From assembly GCA_026169045.1 (NCBI GenBank), contig JAPFDH010000128.1, forward strand, positions 1 through 64,000: 64,000 bases of DNA. Direction: 5' to 3'. Source of the stretch: Lachnospiraceae bacterium. GTDB taxonomy: Bacteria > Bacillota > Clostridia > Lachnospirales > Lachnospiraceae. The notes beneath the pieces were generated by a model. That model was not told the origin of the DNA and did not search any database. It was given only the letters and a program-made list of their open reading frames with translations. The position numbers and the translations under genes were made by a program. Shown piece after piece: positions 54,758 through 63,635 of this stretch (position 1 is its first letter; every line of letters starts with the position of its first letter).

Positions 54758-54988
54758 ATAAAACAATGACGAGACGAGTAAAATGCGGAACAAACCAGAG
54801 AGAGATGCCATGTGCTGAAAGCATCTTATTGAGAAACATTTGAAAACCACCTCTGAGTGACCCCAATCCGGTCCGGCGATACCGTTATCATCTTAACAAG
54901 TGGTGAATCCATATCATTCACAATCAGGGTGGAACCGCGAGCAAGTATGCCCGTCCCTTATAGCATTTATGCTGTAAGGGACTTTTTT
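54758..54988 (+). promoter_or_regulatory. T-box leader of thrS (specifier ACC)
   Basis: The leader has the stem I start AACCAGAGAGAGATGCC, the specifier in GAAAACCACCTC (ACC at 54846-54848, Thr) and the canonical T-box AGGGTGGAACCGCG (54926-54939). TGGA in the bulge pairs with UCCA-3' of a tRNA-Thr with discriminator U. The terminator GTCCCTTA/TAAGGGAC (54953-54982) with TTTTTT is the competing structure. Uncharged tRNA-Thr should turn thrS on. Confidence 0.95.
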
Positions 54989-55019
54989 ATTGCATAAAAA
55001 TGAGAAAGGAGTATTGGAA

Positions 55020-56945
55020 ATGATCATTACATTAAAAGATGGTTCAAAAAAAGAATACAAAAAACCAATGTCTGTATTTGAAATCGCTTCTGACATCAGC
55101 GAAAACCTGGCTCGGCTTGCCTGTGCCGGTGAAATCAACGGAGAGCTGGTAGATCTTCGTACCGTCATCAATCATGACTGTCATCTTACTATTCTTACCT
55201 TTCATGATGCAGGCGGAAAGGATACATTTCGTCATACAACCTCTCACATAATGGCTCAGGCTATTAAACGGCTTTACCCAAAAACGAAACTAGCTATCGG
55301 TCCTTCCATAACAGATGGATTTTATTATGATGTGGATTGCGAAACACCTTTTACCAATGAGGATCTGATCAAAATAGAAGCAGAAATGAAAAAGATAGTA
55401 AAAGAGGCACTTCCCATTATCCGATTTACAAAATCACGGGATGAAGCAATTGCTTTCATGAAAGAAAGAGAGGAACCTTATAAGGTAGAACTAATTGAAG
55501 AACTTCCGGAAAATGCTGTAATACAGTTTTATCAGCAGGGTGAATTTATTGATCTCTGTGCCGGTCCTCACCTTATGAATACGAAATCCATAAATGCCTT
55601 TAAACTCACAAATCTTGCCGGCGCATACTGGAAAGGAAATGAAAAAAATAAAATGCTGACACGTATTTATGGTACTTCTTTTACAAAGAAAGCTGATTTG
55701 GATGAATATTTACACCGTATGGAAGAAGCTAAAAAAAGAGATCATCGAAAACTGGGCAAAGAACTGGGCCTGTTTATGCTCCGGGAAGAAGGTCCGGGCT
55801 TTCCATTTTTCCTTCCCAATGGCATGGTATTAAAAAATACTTTACTGGATTATTGGAGGGAAATCCATACCAAAGCCGGATATGTAGAAATCTCTACTCC
55901 CATTATATTAAGCAGAAGTCTCTGGGAAACATCCGGTCATTGGGATCATTATAAAGAAAATATGTATACCACAGTTATTGATGGACAGGATTTTGCCATC
56001 AAGCCAATGAATTGCCCCGGAGGTGTCTTAGCCTATCAGGCAGAACCTCATTCCTATCGGGATCTTCCGTTGCGCATGGGAGAATTGGGCATTGCTCACC
56101 GGCATGAAAAATCGGGACAGCTTCATGGTCTTATGCGCGTACGCTGCTTTACACAGGACGATGCCCATATTTTCATGACCCCCGATCAGATCCGTGATGA
56201 AATCAAAGGAGTCGCTCATTTGATTGATAATGTTTATCAGCTGTTTGGCTTTAAGTATCACGTGGAATTATCCACCAGACCACAAAACAGTATCGGCAGC
56301 GATGAAGACTGGGATTTGGCTACGGATGCACTCAGAAACGCTTTGGATGACCTTCAGCTTCCTTATGTTGTCAATGAAGGTGATGGGGCCTTTTATGGAC
56401 CAAAAATTGATTTTCATCTGGAAGATTCCATTGGCAGAACATGGCAGTGCGGAACCATACAGTTAGACTTTCAGCTCCCCCTGCGTTTCCATTTGGAATA
56501 TACTGGTTCGGATGGTGAAAAACACCGTCCAATCATGATACACCGTGTAATATTCGGTTCCATCGAACGTTTTATCGGTATTCTTATTGAACACTTTGCC
56601 GGAGCTTTTCCAACGTGGCTTTCTCCCATCCAGGTTCGTGTTCTTCCTATTTCAGATAAATATGAAAAATACGCTCAAACGGTTCTTCAGACACTAAAAA
56701 ATTCCGGTATTCGTGCAGATATGGATAACCGAACAGAAAAAATCGGTTACAGAATTCGGGAAGCTCAACTTCAAAAACTCCCATATATGATAATTGTCGG
56801 CGAAAAAGAAGCAAATTCCCACACAATCTCCGTTCGAAGCCGTTTTCTTGGTGAAGAAGGCACAAAGGATCTTACCTCTTTCCTCGCATCAATAAAAAAA
56901 GAAATTGTCAATCGGGAAAACAGAGAAACTAACATAAACAATTAA
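55020..56945 (+). CDS. thrS: Threonyl-tRNA synthetase
   Basis: The 641-aa class II synthetase has an N-terminal TGS domain (IITLKDGSKKEYKKPMSVFE), the editing domain with HTTSHIMAQAIKRLYP and CAGPHL, the catalytic core (MNCPGG with zinc-site Cys, then RCFTQDDAHIF) and a C-terminal anticodon-binding domain (about 540-641). ATG 55020 follows GAAAGGAGTATTGGAA; an upstream TTG frame to 54990 lies inside the T-box terminator region. It is transcribed alone. Confidence 0.98.
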   Translation: MIITLKDGSKKEYKKPMSVFEIASDISENLARLACAGEINGELVDLRTVINHDCHLTILTFHDAGGKDTFRHTTSHIMAQAIKRLYPKTKLAIGPSITDGFYYDVDCETPFTNEDLIKIEAEMKKIVKEALPIIRFTKSRDEAIAFMKEREEPYKVELIEELPENAVIQFYQQGEFIDLCAGPHLMNTKSINAFKLTNLAGAYWKGNEKNKMLTRIYGTSFTKKADLDEYLHRMEEAKKRDHRKLGKELGLFMLREEGPGFPFFLPNGMVLKNTLLDYWREIHTKAGYVEISTPIILSRSLWETSGHWDHYKENMYTTVIDGQDFAIKPMNCPGGVLAYQAEPHSYRDLPLRMGELGIAHRHEKSGQLHGLMRVRCFTQDDAHIFMTPDQIRDEIKGVAHLIDNVYQLFGFKYHVELSTRPQNSIGSDEDWDLATDALRNALDDLQLPYVVNEGDGAFYGPKIDFHLEDSIGRTWQCGTIQLDFQLPLRFHLEYTGSDGEKHRPIMIHRVIFGSIERFIGILIEHFAGAFPTWLSPIQVRVLPISDKYEKYAQTVLQTLKNSGIRADMDNRTEKIGYRIREAQLQKLPYMIIVGEKEANSHTISVRSRFLGEEGTKDLTSFLASIKKEIVNRENRETNINN

Positions 56946-56956
56946 TTTTTTCAATA

Positions 56957-57014
56957 AAAATGGAACAGATGAAACATTCTTTTTATTATAAGAATATTTC
57001 ACCTGTTCCATTTT
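56957..57014. terminator. Bidirectional terminator after thrS
   Basis: A long A/T-based hairpin (AAAATGGAACAGATGAAA pairing with TTTCACCTGTTCCATTTT, with one mismatch) lies between the convergent thrS and the leftward transporter operon. The stem base supplies T-runs on both strands. Confidence 0.75.
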
Positions 57015-57058
57015 AATCGTTTCACATATCTGTCAAATCATACGAGAGAATTTTCTTT

Positions 57059-57793
57059 CTATTCTGTTTCGACCAAATATGATTTTAATATCTCTATATC
57101 AGAATCATTAACCCCGCATTCTTTCAGGTAATTTTCCGCACTTCCCCATGTCTGTTTCAAATAATGAATTGTCCTTTCCATTTCACCGGCCGGTGATTCA
57201 AATAAAAGATCCGGAACATTCCATCCCGCTTTCTTTAACAACTCTTTCTGCATATGAAAGGTTTCTTTCATATTTTTTTCACTGACTGCATAATCCTGAA
57301 GAATAATTTCTTCCGGTACTCCTGCCAAAAGTAACAGTAGCATAGCAGTTACTCCGGTCCGGTCTTTTCCCACAGCACAATGAAAAACTGCCGGTTTTCC
57401 TTTTCGCTCCACCAAGGTCTTCACAACGGTATAAAATTCATGTTTATGTGTATTTAAAATACGAATATACAGATCGGATAAGCAATCCGGAAATTCCGAT
57501 CCATCTTCTTTATCATTCATCCGATCGGACATGGAGATTGCATGATAATCAAATTCAGGAGTAAGAGAATCCGGTGTATTCTCCATTTCTCTTTTGCTGC
57601 GTAAATCCAATACACAGGTGATTCCACGCTGCATCATCCAATCACGGTCCGCCTGAGACAAACCGGTCAGACCATCAGACCGAAAGAAACATCCCCGTCT
57701 TATTTTTCCTTTTCCTGCAGGATATCCTCCCAAATCGCGAAAATTATGGGGGCCATCCATTTTTATTGGTTTTGAAATAGCAATTGTCTCCAT
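57059..57793 (-). CDS. IphP-like (tyrosine/inositol-phosphate type) protein phosphatase
   Basis: The 244-aa cytoplasmic phosphatase has HNFRDLGGYP near the N-terminus and the P-loop FHCAVGKDRTGVTAML (about residue 135) with catalytic Cys and Arg. The GKDRTG form is that of IphP-type phosphatases, which act on phosphotyrosine or on phosphoinositides. No signal peptide is present. ATG 57793 has AAGGAG 9 nt upstream; ATG 57802 is too close to it. It is the last gene of the ABC importer operon, 23 nt after a permease, which suggests it removes phosphate from an imported compound. Confidence 0.88.
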   Translation of the reverse strand: METIAISKPIKMDGPHNFRDLGGYPAGKGKIRRGCFFRSDGLTGLSQADRDWMMQRGITCVLDLRSKREMENTPDSLTPEFDYHAISMSDRMNDKEDGSEFPDCLSDLYIRILNTHKHEFYTVVKTLVERKGKPAVFHCAVGKDRTGVTAMLLLLLAGVPEEIILQDYAVSEKNMKETFHMQKELLKKAGWNVPDLLFESPAGEMERTIHYLKQTWGSAENYLKECGVNDSDIEILKSYLVETE

Positions 57794-57815
57794 ATGTTCC
57801 ATTACTCCTTGTCCT

Positions 57816-58664
57816 TTATTTGCCTTTTTCCCATACTTCTTCTTTCATGTTACTCTTAATATACACAATCGCTCCACCTAAACAGATAATAAACATAAGT
57901 ACAGATAATGCTGCCGCTCTCTGGTAATTCAGGTATGTATTCACTTGCTGATATAAAAGTATTCCCAGCATCTTTGGATTATTAGGTCCCGTCAGATAAG
58001 GAATTGTAAATGCACCAATCTGTCCCATTAAGATAAATGTCGCTGCCACAATCACATCTTTATATACCAATGGCCAAATAATCTGTCTCAGTATTTTCCA
58101 CCAGCTGCATCCTGCATCTCTTGCACTCTCCACATAAGAATCTGCTACCGAAGAAAGTGCCGCGGAAAGCAACATAGCAGAAAAAGGAATATTAAACCAT
58201 AAATTACAAAGAATAATTCCTTTCATATCATAAAGAAGTCCTGGCTTATAAACGATTCCAAACAACTGTAAAAAGCGATTAATAAATCCTGCATCTTTTA
58301 TAATATTCATCACTGCATATACAGCTACAATTCCCGGAATAAAGCGGGGAAGTAAATATAATCTCCCAATCACACGACTGATTCGGCTCTTGGAAAAACG
58401 TAAATATAAAGCTAATAAAAAACTGAATAAGATTGCCAGAAGCATAGTACTTACCGCTTCAATTACAGTAAACACCAAACTGTTAAATGCTTCCTGGCTG
58501 GTAAAAAAATACTGATAGTTTTCCAGGGTAAAACTGCCGCCCTCTGTCTGAAAAGACTGCATGACTGTATTGAGGATCGGCAGCACTACCACAAGCATCA
58601 TAACGGCGAATGCCGGAAGTACCATCAGATAAGGAATCCACAGATGTTTCTTTTCCTCATTCAT
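57816..58664 (-). CDS. ABC importer permease 1
   Basis: The 282-aa permease has six helices, an N-terminus FAVMMLVVVLPILNTVMQSF and the EAA-type loop VESARDAGCSWWKILRQIIW. It belongs to the polyamine/iron/thiamine/sulfate permease group. AAGGAAAAAGAAT precedes the ATG. It lies 48 nt downstream of the substrate-binding protein and pairs with permease 2 (61000-61821). Confidence 0.92.
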   Translation of the reverse strand: MNEEKKHLWIPYLMVLPAFAVMMLVVVLPILNTVMQSFQTEGGSFTLENYQYFFTSQEAFNSLVFTVIEAVSTMLLAILFSFLLALYLRFSKSRISRVIGRLYLLPRFIPGIVAVYAVMNIIKDAGFINRFLQLFGIVYKPGLLYDMKGIILCNLWFNIPFSAMLLSAALSSVADSYVESARDAGCSWWKILRQIIWPLVYKDVIVAATFILMGQIGAFTIPYLTGPNNPKMLGILLYQQVNTYLNYQRAAALSVLMFIICLGGAIVYIKSNMKEEVWEKGK

Positions 58665-58712
58665 ATTCTTTTTCCTTTCTGAAATCTACCACAAACATTA
58701 TCCGCATTTACT

Positions 58713-59918
58713 TTATTTTGCCAGGCTTCCGATTTCTTCTGTCCAGCGCTGTGCAATATCCTTCTGAAGTGTTCCGATGGAGAAGTAACGCATACTTTCC
58801 ATATCTGTCTGTGCTAACCAGTCTTCATGTTCCAGATTTTCCATTTTGGATGTATCTACTACAGGAGAGGCAAACATGGTGTTCCAATCAATTGTCTGTG
58901 CCTCATAGCTTAAATAGAAATCAATAACAGAAAGTGCTGCTTCTTTATCTTTTCCAATCGAAGGAATCATAAATCCGGCAAGTCCACCTAAGAAAGGTTC
59001 CTCCAGCTGAGTCAACTGGATGCTATCCGGAAGTGTACCCATGCTTTTCTGGCTTAATACCATATTTACAAACGCCGGTGTCATATCAATCTCTTTTGTA
59101 GCCAGAAGATCCAAGGATCCGGCATTTTTCATAGGATACTGTACCTTTCCGGCGGTCTGATACAGATATGGATGAAGTTCTTCCAGAAGGGCAAATCCGT
59201 TATCCCATTCTGTCTGATGTTCGGTCTTCCATGTTTCATCATCGGATGTAGCAGCCTCTTCGGGAAGTTGATTGTAAATGGTATTGGCTACAAATGAGAA
59301 ACCGGAATTACCGGTGGATGGATCATTATAAGCAAAACGACCCGGATTATCTTTAATCCACTGATACAATTCTTCCGCGGTTTTCGGTGGATTCGGCACT
59401 GTTTCGGAATTATACGCCAAATATACCGCAGTTCCTCTGTATGGAATGAAATTATCACCTACAATATTATCTTTAAAGATTAAGTTCTCATAATTTGGAA
59501 TCTTACTGGTATCAATATCTTCAAAAAAATCTTCACTGGTCTGTGCTTCAATATTAGCTATAGCACTGTCATCGGTTACGATCAAGTCAAAATCCGTATC
59601 CGTTTCTCCTGCCTTATATGCTGCCGCCAATCGATCCGGTAAACTTTGTTCACTGGTTCCGGAAACCACAAACTGAATTTCCACTTTTGCTTTTTTGTTG
59701 TATTCCGGATCTGCATTATATGCATCGGCAATCGCCTGCAGAGCTTCTCTGACTTCCTGACCGCCATTACCCCAAATCGTAACAGTTGGAACTCCTTCCG
59801 CAGCACTGGCCTCACTACCGCATCCTGTCATAGATAGAGACGATGCCCCTAAAATTGCTGCTCCGATTACCACTGCCATACCTTTCTTACCATATTTTTT
59901 CCAAATACTCTTTCTCAT
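58713..59918 (-). CDS. Extracellular solute-binding lipoprotein
   Basis: The 401-aa lipoprotein has lipobox SMTGCG (Cys near residue 32) and a class I binding fold: VPTVTIWGNGGQEVREALQA, DLIVTDDSAIANIE, FIPYRGTAVYLAYNSETV and a C-terminal domain ending TLQKDIAQRWTEEIGSLAK. It is about 40 residues longer than the PotD in this window and not closely similar. GAGGGAAAA precedes ATG 59918. It should capture the imported compound for the permeases. Its likely ligand is discussed in the findings. Confidence 0.9.
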   Translation of the reverse strand: MRKSIWKKYGKKGMAVVIGAAILGASSLSMTGCGSEASAAEGVPTVTIWGNGGQEVREALQAIADAYNADPEYNKKAKVEIQFVVSGTSEQSLPDRLAAAYKAGETDTDFDLIVTDDSAIANIEAQTSEDFFEDIDTSKIPNYENLIFKDNIVGDNFIPYRGTAVYLAYNSETVPNPPKTAEELYQWIKDNPGRFAYNDPSTGNSGFSFVANTIYNQLPEEAATSDDETWKTEHQTEWDNGFALLEELHPYLYQTAGKVQYPMKNAGSLDLLATKEIDMTPAFVNMVLSQKSMGTLPDSIQLTQLEEPFLGGLAGFMIPSIGKDKEAALSVIDFYLSYEAQTIDWNTMFASPVVDTSKMENLEHEDWLAQTDMESMRYFSIGTLQKDIAQRWTEEIGSLAK

Positions 59919-59998
59919 TTTTCCCTCTTTCTGTTCCACATCTTATCGGAACGACTTCTAAGTTTTCTATGTAAAATAATGATTGATACTACCGCCAG

Positions 59999-60958
59999 TT
60001 ATGCTGCAAAAACCTGTTTTCTGTCAAATCTGCATGCTACACAGTCATCTGCCGCAAACAGTCTTGCTTCATCTTTCTCCATAAAAACTTTTACTTCATT
60101 TCCTTTGTTATCAACTACAATCGCCTGGGTATAATGCCCCAAGGACATCATCTGTAAAATTCTATATGGTCCATTTTCCTGTTTTATAAGGGTGATATCC
60201 TCCGGACGAACTGCAAATGAAGTACCACCTTCCTCCAGAAAATTCATTTCCCCTATAAACTCAGCAACAAATCGAGTTTTAGGATTATCATAAATTTCTT
60301 CCGGTTTTCCAATCTGTTCCATATACCCCCGACGCATAACAGCAATCGTGTCAGAAATTGCCATTGCTTCTTCCTGATCATGGGTTACAAAGATCACTGT
60401 CAGTCCGGCTTCCCGCTGAATCCGTTTCAGTTCTTCTCTCATCTGTCCGCGTATTTTTGCATCCAAGGCCGAAAAAGGTTCATCCAGCAACAACAAAGAC
60501 GGCTTTAATACCAACGCTCTTGCTATCGCTATTCTTTGCTGCTGTCCTCCGGAAAGCTGTCCGGGATATTTTTTTTCTGAACCATCCATTCGAACAAGTT
60601 TTAACATTTCATTTATTTCTTCTTTCATTTGTGCTTTTGAATGTTTTCTGATTTGTAAGCCAAATGCCATATTTTCATATACTGTCATATGCGGCCAGAG
60701 ATTATAACTCTGGAATACCATGCCGGTTGGCCGTTTTTCCGGAGGCAGGTTCTGAATTTCTTTTCCATCCAAAAGAATCTTCCCGGAATCAATTTTATGA
60801 AATCCGCCAATTGCACGTAAAATAGTTGTTTTTCCACAGCCACTGGGACCGAGAAGCGTTAACAGCTCCCGTTCCTTTACAGTAAGATTAATGTTTTCAA
60901 CTCCATCTGTTTTACTAAACTTTTTCGTCAGTCCCTTAATCACTAATTTCTCACTCAT
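59999..60958 (-). CDS. ABC importer ATPase
   Basis: The 319-aa ATPase has Walker A LLGPSGCGKTTIL (about residue 35), signature LSGGQQQRIAIARAL, Walker B LLLLDEPFSALDAK and a C-terminal regulatory domain with FAVRPEDITLIKQENGPY (about 235-315). It is of the PotA/FbpC/CysA group. ATG 60958 gives the usual family start (MSEKLVIKGLTKKF) with GAGG 12 nt upstream; ATG 60976 is also in frame. It lies between the binding protein and permease 2. Confidence 0.93.
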   Translation of the reverse strand: MSEKLVIKGLTKKFSKTDGVENINLTVKERELLTLLGPSGCGKTTILRAIGGFHKIDSGKILLDGKEIQNLPPEKRPTGMVFQSYNLWPHMTVYENMAFGLQIRKHSKAQMKEEINEMLKLVRMDGSEKKYPGQLSGGQQQRIAIARALVLKPSLLLLDEPFSALDAKIRGQMREELKRIQREAGLTVIFVTHDQEEAMAISDTIAVMRRGYMEQIGKPEEIYDNPKTRFVAEFIGEMNFLEEGGTSFAVRPEDITLIKQENGPYRILQMMSLGHYTQAIVVDNKGNEVKVFMEKDEARLFAADDCVACRFDRKQVFAA

Positions 60959-60999
60959 CGTTTCATTTTTCCTCATTTTCTATTTAAATCTCACTTTTC

Positions 61000-61821
61000 T
61001 CACATCTTAAACCCATTGGACAGCGCTTCTGCACTCAAATACTTTCGGAATACAATCAAAAGCAATATGGACGGAATCAGAAGAATGATTGCAAATACTG
61101 CTCCTGCCGTATCCGGGAATGACATAATGACACCATATAATTCACTGGGCATTGTGTGTACATTCGGCAATCCGATTAAAAGTGATCCCTGTGCCTCTTC
61201 CATAGAACCTAAAAAAGTGTACAACGATGCTACCACAATTCCCGGCCATGCCATTGGCATTGTAATTTTGAAAAACACACGCATGGAGGAAGCTCCCACA
61301 TCTCTGGCACTTTCTTCCTGCTGGATGTGTACGGTACGAAATGCTCCGCTGGGAATCCACACCATAAACATCATCGTATTAACAATATGGACAAGTACTA
61401 CTCCCACAAAAGTTCCCATCAGGTTTAATTTATAAAAAATCACCGCCATAGCTGTATAAATTCCCATCTTCGGGAAGGCATTTGTCAGAAGGAAACTCAA
61501 ACGCACCATTCCTCTTCCCTTAAAGGAGTAACGGGCAATGGCATATGCCGCCGGTAAACAAATCAGAAGAGAAACTACTGTCACTACAATCGCCAGTACC
61601 AGAGATGTTCCAATGGATTCTACCATCTGTCCTTTGGATAAAATGTAATCCCACCACTTCAGGCTGAATGTATGAGGAACTGCATCAGGATATTCATAAT
61701 CCCCTGCAAAGGATAATGTCAGCATATGGAACAAAGGACCGTAGAAAAACAGCAAAAACACAGCCAATAATATCCACTCTAAAAATTTTCTTTTTCCCAG
61801 TCCGTAATACAAACGTTTCAT
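61000..61821 (-). CDS. ABC importer permease 2
   Basis: The 273-aa permease has six helices, the N-terminal LFFYGPLFHMLTLSFAGDYE and the loop EESARDVGASSMRVFFKITM (EAA motif). It pairs with permease 1. AAAGGATTGAGTAATA precedes the ATG. It begins 21 nt after the PHP gene. Confidence 0.92.
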   Translation of the reverse strand: MKRLYYGLGKRKFLEWILLAVFLLFFYGPLFHMLTLSFAGDYEYPDAVPHTFSLKWWDYILSKGQMVESIGTSLVLAIVVTVVSLLICLPAAYAIARYSFKGRGMVRLSFLLTNAFPKMGIYTAMAVIFYKLNLMGTFVGVVLVHIVNTMMFMVWIPSGAFRTVHIQQEESARDVGASSMRVFFKITMPMAWPGIVVASLYTFLGSMEEAQGSLLIGLPNVHTMPSELYGVIMSFPDTAGAVFAIILLIPSILLLIVFRKYLSAEALSNGFKM

Positions 61822-61842
61822 TATTACTCAATCCTTTCCCAC

Positions 61843-62805
61843 TTATTTTTCTTGCTTCACTACAACACCTGCTGCCAGAAGACTGGAAAATTTAATATTA
61901 CCATCGTACATACGCAGAACAACCCGGTCTGCTTCCCATGCTATCTTAAATTCCTGTTTTTCTTCTTTCAGATCCACTTCATATTTCAAACAATTTCCCA
62001 AATTATCTTGAATCAAAAGCAACGGATGTGTCGTTTCCCATTTGGTATTCCATTCCAGATAAGATGATGTATTATCATATTGTATGGTCAGAATCCCCTT
62101 TGCTGCTTGGGCATAAAACAGTGGTCCTTTTGTAACAATCGTTCTTTGTTCCAATATGGCTCCCAAAACGGCTTGGGCAGGATCTTTTATGTCAGGATTG
62201 TCCAATTGTACGTAGGTAACCATTACCGGCCATTCCCCTGGTTTTTTATGAATATCCTTTCCTGTTACTGCCGCCAACGAATATCCCTCCAAGGCTTTTT
62301 CTTCCCACAATTGCAATGCCTTTTCATTTCCCATGCTCAGTTCCGCTTCTGTTCCTGTTCCTGCGCTTGTATTAAACACTTCGATATAATCCAAAGTATT
62401 CCAATCATGAATTTTCATATCAAATCGGCATCCTGCCATCACTGGTCTTCCCAGACAAAATGGATGGGCGATTCCAATAGCCGCAGCCCCTTCCCTGCGT
62501 AATTCCTGTAAAAAGTTTTCAGGTGCCATGGGATTTAATCCGGTAAAATCTACCATTTTTCTCAAACCAAGAGCTAAAATATGTCCGTAAAAGGTTGTAA
62601 CCTCCACACCTTCCAAAAGAGATACGGAAAGATTATTTTTTTGTATTACCCGATGGGCTTTTCCATGACCGGAACATGTATTATGATCGGTCAATGCCAT
62701 TACATCATATTGATTATTCTCTGCCCATTCCAATAATTCTTCCACTGTCATACTTCCATCTGACTCTGTAGAGTGGTTATGTAATTCTGCCCGCCTGTAA
62801 ATCAT
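61843..62805 (-). CDS. PHP-domain (CehA/McbA-like) metal-dependent phosphoesterase
   Basis: The 320-aa protein has the PHP first motif ELHNHSTESDGSMTVEELLE (residues 7-26), the second ALTDHNT (about 37) and the downstream IGIAHPFCLGRP with further metal-binding His. The C-terminal 80 residues are an added beta-rich domain (EWNTKWETTHPLLLIQDNLG). PHP enzymes hydrolyse phosphate mono- or diesters with two or three metal ions. No signal peptide is present, so it acts after import. GGAGATGGGAGA precedes the ATG, and its start overlaps the previous gene stop by 4 nt. Confidence 0.9.
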   Translation of the reverse strand: MIYRRAELHNHSTESDGSMTVEELLEWAENNQYDVMALTDHNTCSGHGKAHRVIQKNNLSVSLLEGVEVTTFYGHILALGLRKMVDFTGLNPMAPENFLQELRREGAAAIGIAHPFCLGRPVMAGCRFDMKIHDWNTLDYIEVFNTSAGTGTEAELSMGNEKALQLWEEKALEGYSLAAVTGKDIHKKPGEWPVMVTYVQLDNPDIKDPAQAVLGAILEQRTIVTKGPLFYAQAAKGILTIQYDNTSSYLEWNTKWETTHPLLLIQDNLGNCLKYEVDLKEEKQEFKIAWEADRVVLRMYDGNIKFSSLLAAGVVVKQEK

Positions 62806-63260
62806 TCTCCCATCTCCTTTCCCAACACCTCTACTTCATATGGTGTGTGGTCATTCAATACCTGATATACATGAAGTACAACCCGCAACACACCTTGACT
62901 GGGTTTCCATATGGTAAATCCTTCAGAAGCATATCGCGGTGATAAAATAATTTCTTTATTTACCTCATCTCTGTGTGCACATCCCAAACAAGCTCCGTTA
63001 TGAAAAACTGATACGTTAATTTCTGTTTTTTGTCCCTGAATCAAACGATCTGTCACAGACGCACTTGGTATCTCACCTGTGTTTTTTTTCCATGCTTCCC
63101 GGCATAATTTCTTGTCCATTTCTGTACATTGTTCCATTTCTCTCTTTTGAAATGATACGCGAATGTTCAATTCGTTTATATTTTCCGGAAGAATTGTCTC
63201 ATATATGATCGTTCCAAGAAAACCCTTCATCAATTCCCCTGATACGTAATATTTTTTCAT
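62802..63260 (-). CDS. Unrecognised protein, first gene of the organophosphate operon
   Basis: The 152-aa soluble protein looks beta-rich (GTIIYETILPENINELNIRV, GVLRVVLHVYQVLNDHTPYE). A single Cys pair, GACLGCAHRDEV (about residue 91), could bind a metal. It overlaps the PHP gene by 4 nt (ATGA), so the two are translationally coupled, and may form a complex. AAAGGAAGAGAAAAG precedes the ATG. I do not recognise the family. Its coupling to the PHP gene suggests a partner subunit or substrate-binding domain. Confidence 0.75.
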   Translation of the reverse strand: MKKYYVSGELMKGFLGTIIYETILPENINELNIRVSFQKREMEQCTEMDKKLCREAWKKNTGEIPSASVTDRLIQGQKTEINVSVFHNGACLGCAHRDEVNKEIILSPRYASEGFTIWKPSQGVLRVVLHVYQVLNDHTPYEVEVLGKEMGE

Positions 63261-63333
63261 CTTTTCTCTTCCTTTCCATTTCCTTTACATGCTTTATTCT
63301 ATGTTCTAAATCGAAAATATTCTTCCATATTTT
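63261..63333. other. AT-rich leader of the importer operon
   Basis: This stretch leads from the start codon of the unrecognised 62802-63260 protein up to the Pho-box-like repeats. It has no clear hairpin or T-box feature. A convincing -10/-35 pair could not be fixed. Confidence 0.35.
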
Positions 63334-63350
63334 CGTTAAACCCATGTTAA
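63334..63350 (-). promoter_or_regulatory. Two TTAAC-type direct repeats, 11-bp period (PhoP-box-like)
   Basis: On the minus strand TTAACA (63350-63345) and TTAACG (63339-63334) are 11 bp apart, 74 bp before the importer operon start codon. They point in the direction of transcription. The same spacing is seen in the three repeats at 54629-54656. Confidence 0.45.
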
Positions 63351-63587
63351 AATTCCATGTTTTTGTTCATTTAAACAAAATATTAATTGTCAAAAAACAA
63401 ATGTGTGAAATTATACAATCATCTGCCTATTATCAGACCTTTCATTTATCACTTGTTTATAATAAGATTTTTTATTGTTTTTTTTATTAAGAATTTATTT
63501 ACCAATCTTTTTTTCAAATTCTTGATTTTTCACCTCTGCGTCTGTAATATTTTCATTATTTTTTTCATGTGAACGTTAAATTTACAC
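63351..63587. other. Intergenic stretch without recognised content
   Basis: The sequence is very AT-rich. Minus-strand TTGACA and TATAAT-like words occur (near 63390-63420) but are not well spaced. No RNA gene or open frame with a ribosome site is seen. Confidence 0.35.
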
Positions 63588-63614
63588 AAAAAAAAGAAGC
63601 CCTTTACGGACTTC
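63588..63614 (-). terminator. Terminator of the Nudix gene
   Basis: GAAG-T-CC pairs with GG-G-CTTC around GTAAA, followed on the minus strand by eight T. It lies 22 nt past the stop. Confidence 0.8.
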
Positions 63615-63635
63615 CCAGTTCTCTACAGACCATTT

